NCBI GenBank assembly: GCA_002403455.1
Contig: DHHV01000089.1
Span: 1 to 27,478 of the forward strand
DNA length: 27,478 nucleotides
Direction of reading: 5' to 3'
Source: Hyphomonadaceae bacterium UBA4763
GTDB taxonomy: Bacteria; Pseudomonadota; Alphaproteobacteria; Caulobacterales; Aquidulcibacteraceae
The notes beneath the pieces are model-generated. The model did no database searches. It was not told the DNA's origin and saw only the letters and a list, made by a program, of their open reading frames with translations. Made by a program: the position numbers and the translations under genes. How positions within the stretch are numbered: position 1 is the first letter of the stretch; the number at the start of each line of letters is the position of its first letter. Shown piece by piece: positions 24,702 to 27,478 of this stretch.

Positions 24702-26297
24702 TCACGCTTTTTGTAAGCCGGGTTTGCCGGCTTCAACGGCGAAAGCGGCGCGCTCCATGATGGCGCCGCCCGGTGTTGCGACCCGGTCCATCACCATGAA
24801 GCGGCCGACAAAGGCGTTATGCGACAGCTCGCACAGCAAAAACCCGCGCTGGGAATTGTTGAATTGGACATGCGGATTTTGGGCGAGGACCTCCGCCGCG
24901 CCCGGGCGCTGGTCAATTCCGTCGCCGCCGGAAGCGATCGAGGTGGCGACGAATTCGCTGGCCACGATTGGCGCATCAGCCTTGTCGCCGGACAAGCGGA
25001 TATCACCAGCAAAATTCTGGTGGACGTCGCCGGTCAACACGACAGCATTGCGGATTTTCTGCTGATGCAGATGATCAAGCAGACGTTGGCGATTGGCGTG
25101 ATAGCCGGCCCAGGCGTCGGTGTTGAGCGCCTGCACGGGGGTGGGGTCGCGGTCATAATCCATGACCATGACTTGCTGGGCGATCGGGTTCCAGCGGGTT
25201 TTGGCGGCGGCGAGCCCGTCTTTCAGCCAAGCTTCCTGGCGTTCGCCAAGGATCGTGCGCTTTTCATCACGGATCGCGGCGCAAAGACGGTCTGTCTCAG
25301 GCGGCTCGCAGGCATGGTTCGAGCGATATTGGCGGGTGTCGAGCACGTGCAAGGTGGCGAGATCGCCGATCTCGGCCCTACGAAACAGCTGGATGCGCTC
25401 GGCCACGGGGAAAGACGACATCCGCATTGGCATCGCTTCGTAATAGGCTTGCGCCGCCGCGATCCGCCGCAAACGGAAAATATTGGGGTCGGTATTGTCC
25501 TGGTCGATGTCGCTGGCCCAATTATTGTCGATCTCGTGGTCGTCCCAGGCAAAGAACCAGGGCGCCGCCGCATGAGCGGTTTGCAGATCGGCGTCCATTT
25601 TATATTGCGCATAGCGGCGGCGATAATCGCTCAACGTATAGATTTCTTGGCCGTGATGGCGGCGCACGGTCGGCGCGATCTCGCCGTCAACTTGGCGCAA
25701 TTCCGGGCTGGAGCCTTCATAAATGTAATCGCCGTAATGAAAGACGAGGTCTGGCTCGGCGCGGGCGAGATGTCGATAGGCCGTGAACAGGCCTTGCGTG
25801 TAGTTTTGGCAGCCGGCGACCGCGAGGCGAAGTTTGGGGGTCGGCGCGCCCGAGGCCGGCAATGTCTTGGTCTTGCCGGTAAAGCTGCGTTCGGTCCCGC
25901 AGATAAAACGATACCAATAGGGTCGATCAGCGGCCAAGCCGCTGATCTCGACATGGACGGAATGGCCAAGCTCGGGATGGGCAAGGGCGATCCCTTTTTG
26001 GACGATCTCGCGCATTTGCGGATCGGCGCCGACTTCCCATTGCACCTCGACGCGGCGGATCGGCATGCCGTAATCTTCGGCGAAGGGGTCGGGCGCGAGC
26101 CGGGTCCAAATCACAAAGCCGTCTGCGCTCGGATCGCCGGACGCTATCCCTAAGGTGAAGGGCGTTGAGCGCCACAAGGGATTGGCGAGCGGGCTTTTAA
26201 GGTCGAATGTCATGCCCAAGGCGCCAACGGCGCTGGCGCCAAAGCTGCGCATCAGTGCGCGGCGCGACATCCGCCAACGGGAAAGATCAAGGCTCAT
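24702..26297 (-). CDS. phoD: PhoD-type alkaline phosphatase/phosphodiesterase, Tat-exported
   Basis: A 531-residue exported metallophosphoesterase, expected to hydrolyse phosphate mono- or diesters in the periplasm with Ca2+/Fe3+. The N-terminus has the twin-arginine motif SRRALMRSFG at 11-20 and a hydrophobic stretch to ~30, so it is exported folded. The PhoD N-terminal domain starts FTLGIASGDPSADGFVIWTR (47-66). Active-site segments are AGCQNY at 161-166 (C163), HYGDYIYEG from 187, WDDHEIDNNW at 251-260 and LTGDVHQNF at 421-429. Length is typical. I see no clear Pho box upstream, so phosphate regulation cannot be claimed. It is divergent from pgk, with 169 bases between the starts containing a hairpin. 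Confidence 0.95.
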   Translation of the reverse strand: MSLDLSRWRMSRRALMRSFGASAVGALGMTFDLKSPLANPLWRSTPFTLGIASGDPSADGFVIWTRLAPDPFAEDYGMPIRRVEVQWEVGADPQMREIVQKGIALAHPELGHSVHVEISGLAADRPYWYRFICGTERSFTGKTKTLPASGAPTPKLRLAVAGCQNYTQGLFTAYRHLARAEPDLVFHYGDYIYEGSSPELRQVDGEIAPTVRRHHGQEIYTLSDYRRRYAQYKMDADLQTAHAAAPWFFAWDDHEIDNNWASDIDQDNTDPNIFRLRRIAAAQAYYEAMPMRMSSFPVAERIQLFRRAEIGDLATLHVLDTRQYRSNHACEPPETDRLCAAIRDEKRTILGERQEAWLKDGLAAAKTRWNPIAQQVMVMDYDRDPTPVQALNTDAWAGYHANRQRLLDHLHQQKIRNAVVLTGDVHQNFAGDIRLSGDKADAPIVASEFVATSIASGGDGIDQRPGAAEVLAQNPHVQFNNSQRGFLLCELSHNAFVGRFMVMDRVATPGGAIMERAAFAVEAGKPGLQKA

Positions 26298-26370
26298 AGG
26301 ACGACGGGCTCCAAAACATGATGGGTTTGGGTCGGCCCTAAAGCGCTTCGGTGACGGTTGTACGACAAAG

Positions 26371-26390
26371 GCTTCACCCTGCGGTGAAGC
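26371..26390. promoter_or_regulatory. 8-bp perfect hairpin between phoD and pgk
   Basis: GCTTCACC (26371-26378) and GGTGAAGC (26383-26390) are exact complements around a CTGC loop, in the 169-base divergent gap. It lies 77 bases before the pgk start and 73 before the phoD start. No T run follows; an operator dyad or leader hairpin is the likeliest reading. Confidence 0.4.
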
Positions 26391-26466
26391 AATATCATCG
26401 GGTTAAGCTTGCGTTTCCGTAGCAAATCGGTAGGCGCAGCCCGGCAAAGCGCGGGGAAGGACGAAA

Positions 26467-27478
26467 ATGGCGGAATATCGGTGGATGTCGGATGTCGAGC
26501 TTGCCGGTAAAACGGCGCTGGTCCGCGTTGATTTCAATCTGCCGATGGAAGAGAGGCGGATCACCGATGACACGCGCCTGCGCGCGGCGCTGCCGACGAT
26601 CGAGCTCATCCGCGCGCGCGGCGGCAAAGCGGTCCTGCTCGCCCATTTCGATCGCCCGAAGGGCAAGCGCGCGCCCGGCATGTCGCTGCAACCGATTGCG
26701 CCGGCGCTGGCGGCGTTGATCAGCGCGCCGGTCGGTTTTGCGGGCGATTGCATTGGCGCCGAGGCGGAAGCCGCGATTGCGGCGGCGCCATCCGGGGGCG
26801 TTGTTCTGCTGGAAAATACCCGCTTTCATGCTGGCGAAGAAGCCAATGACGTCGAATTTGCGCGGAGGCTCGCCGCGCTCGGCGATCTATTCGTCAATGA
26901 TGCGTTTTCCGCCGCCCACCGCGCCCACGCCTCGACCGCCGGGATCGCGCAATTTCTGCCTGCTTGCGCGGGCCTTGCCATGCAGCGCGAATTGCAGGCG
27001 CTGGCGCGCGCGCTGACCGCGCCGGAGCGCCCCGTTATGGGCGTTGTCGGCGGCTCGAAAGTCTCGACCAAGCTGAAATTGCTCAATAATCTGGTCGGCA
27101 AGCTCGATCTGTTGGTGATCGGCGGCGGCATGGCCAATACGTTCTTGTTCGCGCAAGGCGTCGAGATCGGCGGATCGCTGTGCGAGCGCGACATGGCGGA
27201 GACGGCCCGGCAAATCCTGGCGCGCGCGAAAGAGACGGGATGCGAGATCCTGCTGCCCAAAGACGTTGTCGTGGCGCAGACGCTGGAGGCGGGCGCTGCT
27301 TATCGGGTCTGCCAGCCGGGAGAGATTAGGCCAGAGGACAAGATCTTTGACGCGGGTCCCGAAAGCGTTGCGGCAATCTTGACCGCGATGGACCAAGCGA
27401 AAACCTTGGTCTGGAATGGACCGCTCGGCGTGTTCGAGCGCCCGCCTTTTGACGCGGCGACCAATGCGGCGGCGCGCG
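26467..27478 (+). CDS. pgk: Phosphoglycerate kinase, 3' end beyond the window
   Basis: The frame from ATG 26467 (AAGGA 6 bases upstream) is open to the end of the window, giving 337 codons of the usual ~395, so the C-terminal part is cut off. PGK interconverts 1,3-bisphosphoglycerate plus ADP and 3-phosphoglycerate plus ATP in glycolysis. Motifs translated directly from the sequence: LVRVDFNLP near 20, AHFDRPKG near 60, [12 protein letters not shown] near 118, [14 protein letters not shown] near 147, [12 protein letters not shown] near 196 and [12 protein letters not shown] near 322. The third differs from the common SHFGRPKG in having aspartate instead of glycine, with the substrate-binding His and Arg kept. 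It is cytosolic. No gap gene precedes it here, so if a gap-pgk operon exists it is split. Confidence 0.96.
   Translation, partial: MAEYRWMSDVELAGKTALVRVDFNLPMEERRITDDTRLRAALPTIELIRARGGKAVLLAHFDRPKGKRAPGMSLQPIAPALAALISAPVGFAGDCIGAEAEAAIAAAPSGGVVLLENTRFHAGEEANDVEFARRLAALGDLFVNDAFSAAHRAHASTAGIAQFLPACAGLAMQRELQALARALTAPERPVMGVVGGSKVSTKLKLLNNLVGKLDLLVIGGGMANTFLFAQGVEIGGSLCERDMAETARQILARAKETGCEILLPKDVVVAQTLEAGAAYRVCQPGEIRPEDKIFDAGPESVAAILTAMDQAKTLVWNGPLGVFERPPFDAATNAAAR

Noticed and set aside
24819..26153. 444-codon open frame on the plus strand opposite phoD
   Set aside because: PhoD motifs on the minus strand are unambiguous; the antisense frame is a by-product of third-position G/C bias.

Overview
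The window is about 27.5 kb of GC-rich DNA (roughly 60% or more by eye) that reads as chromosomal sequence from an alphaproteobacterium. Pointers are the twin-arginine PhoD, a long TonB-dependent receptor with an alphaproteobacterial plug, the form of PrdX, DapB, PurE/PurK and phosphoglycerate kinase, and strong G/C third-position bias with frequent TTG for leucine. A Caulobacterales/Parvularculales-like or related lineage seems most likely, but this was not tested by phylogeny. There is no rRNA, tRNA, CRISPR array, transposase or integrase.

Layout. 19-4072 (minus): a TrkH potassium transporter subunit, an unrecognised secreted TPR-like protein with AT-richer codon use, and the Ala-tRNA(Pro) editing protein PrdX/ProXp-ala. 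4120-7527 (plus): dapB, an amidase-signature hydrolase and a membrane acyltransferase, tightly packed and operon-like. 7477-9469: a glutathione S-transferase (minus), a small secreted protein of unknown function (plus), and a sensorless histidine kinase (minus) interrupted by one in-frame TGA. 9996-13980 (plus): a CysG N-terminal-type precorrin-2 dehydrogenase carrying a decayed SUMT-like tail, then a large TonB-dependent receptor closed by a textbook terminator.

14366-19763 (plus) is a long co-directional run: an outer-membrane beta-barrel protein, a processive-type GT2 glycosyltransferase, a GT-C (GT87/mannosyltransferase-like) membrane glycosyltransferase overlapping it by 50 bases, then purE and purK overlapping by 4 bases. 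The first three may form an uncharacterised envelope-glycan module; purE/purK carry out the AIR-to-CAIR step of purine synthesis. 19926-20117 is a 63-residue excisionase-like HTH protein. On the minus strand follow a tandem-hotdog acyl-CoA thioesterase-like protein, a 973-codon reading frame for a periplasmic M16 zinc peptidase, and a PhoD-type phosphatase. Phosphoglycerate kinase (plus) runs off the right edge.

No multi-gene defence, mobile or otherwise clearly novel system could be demonstrated. The most useful oddities are the interrupted histidine kinase, the vestigial SUMT domain fused to precorrin-2 dehydrogenase, the barrel-GT2-GT-C cluster, and two strikingly AT-rich intergenic islands (about 9690-9950 and 21240-21610).
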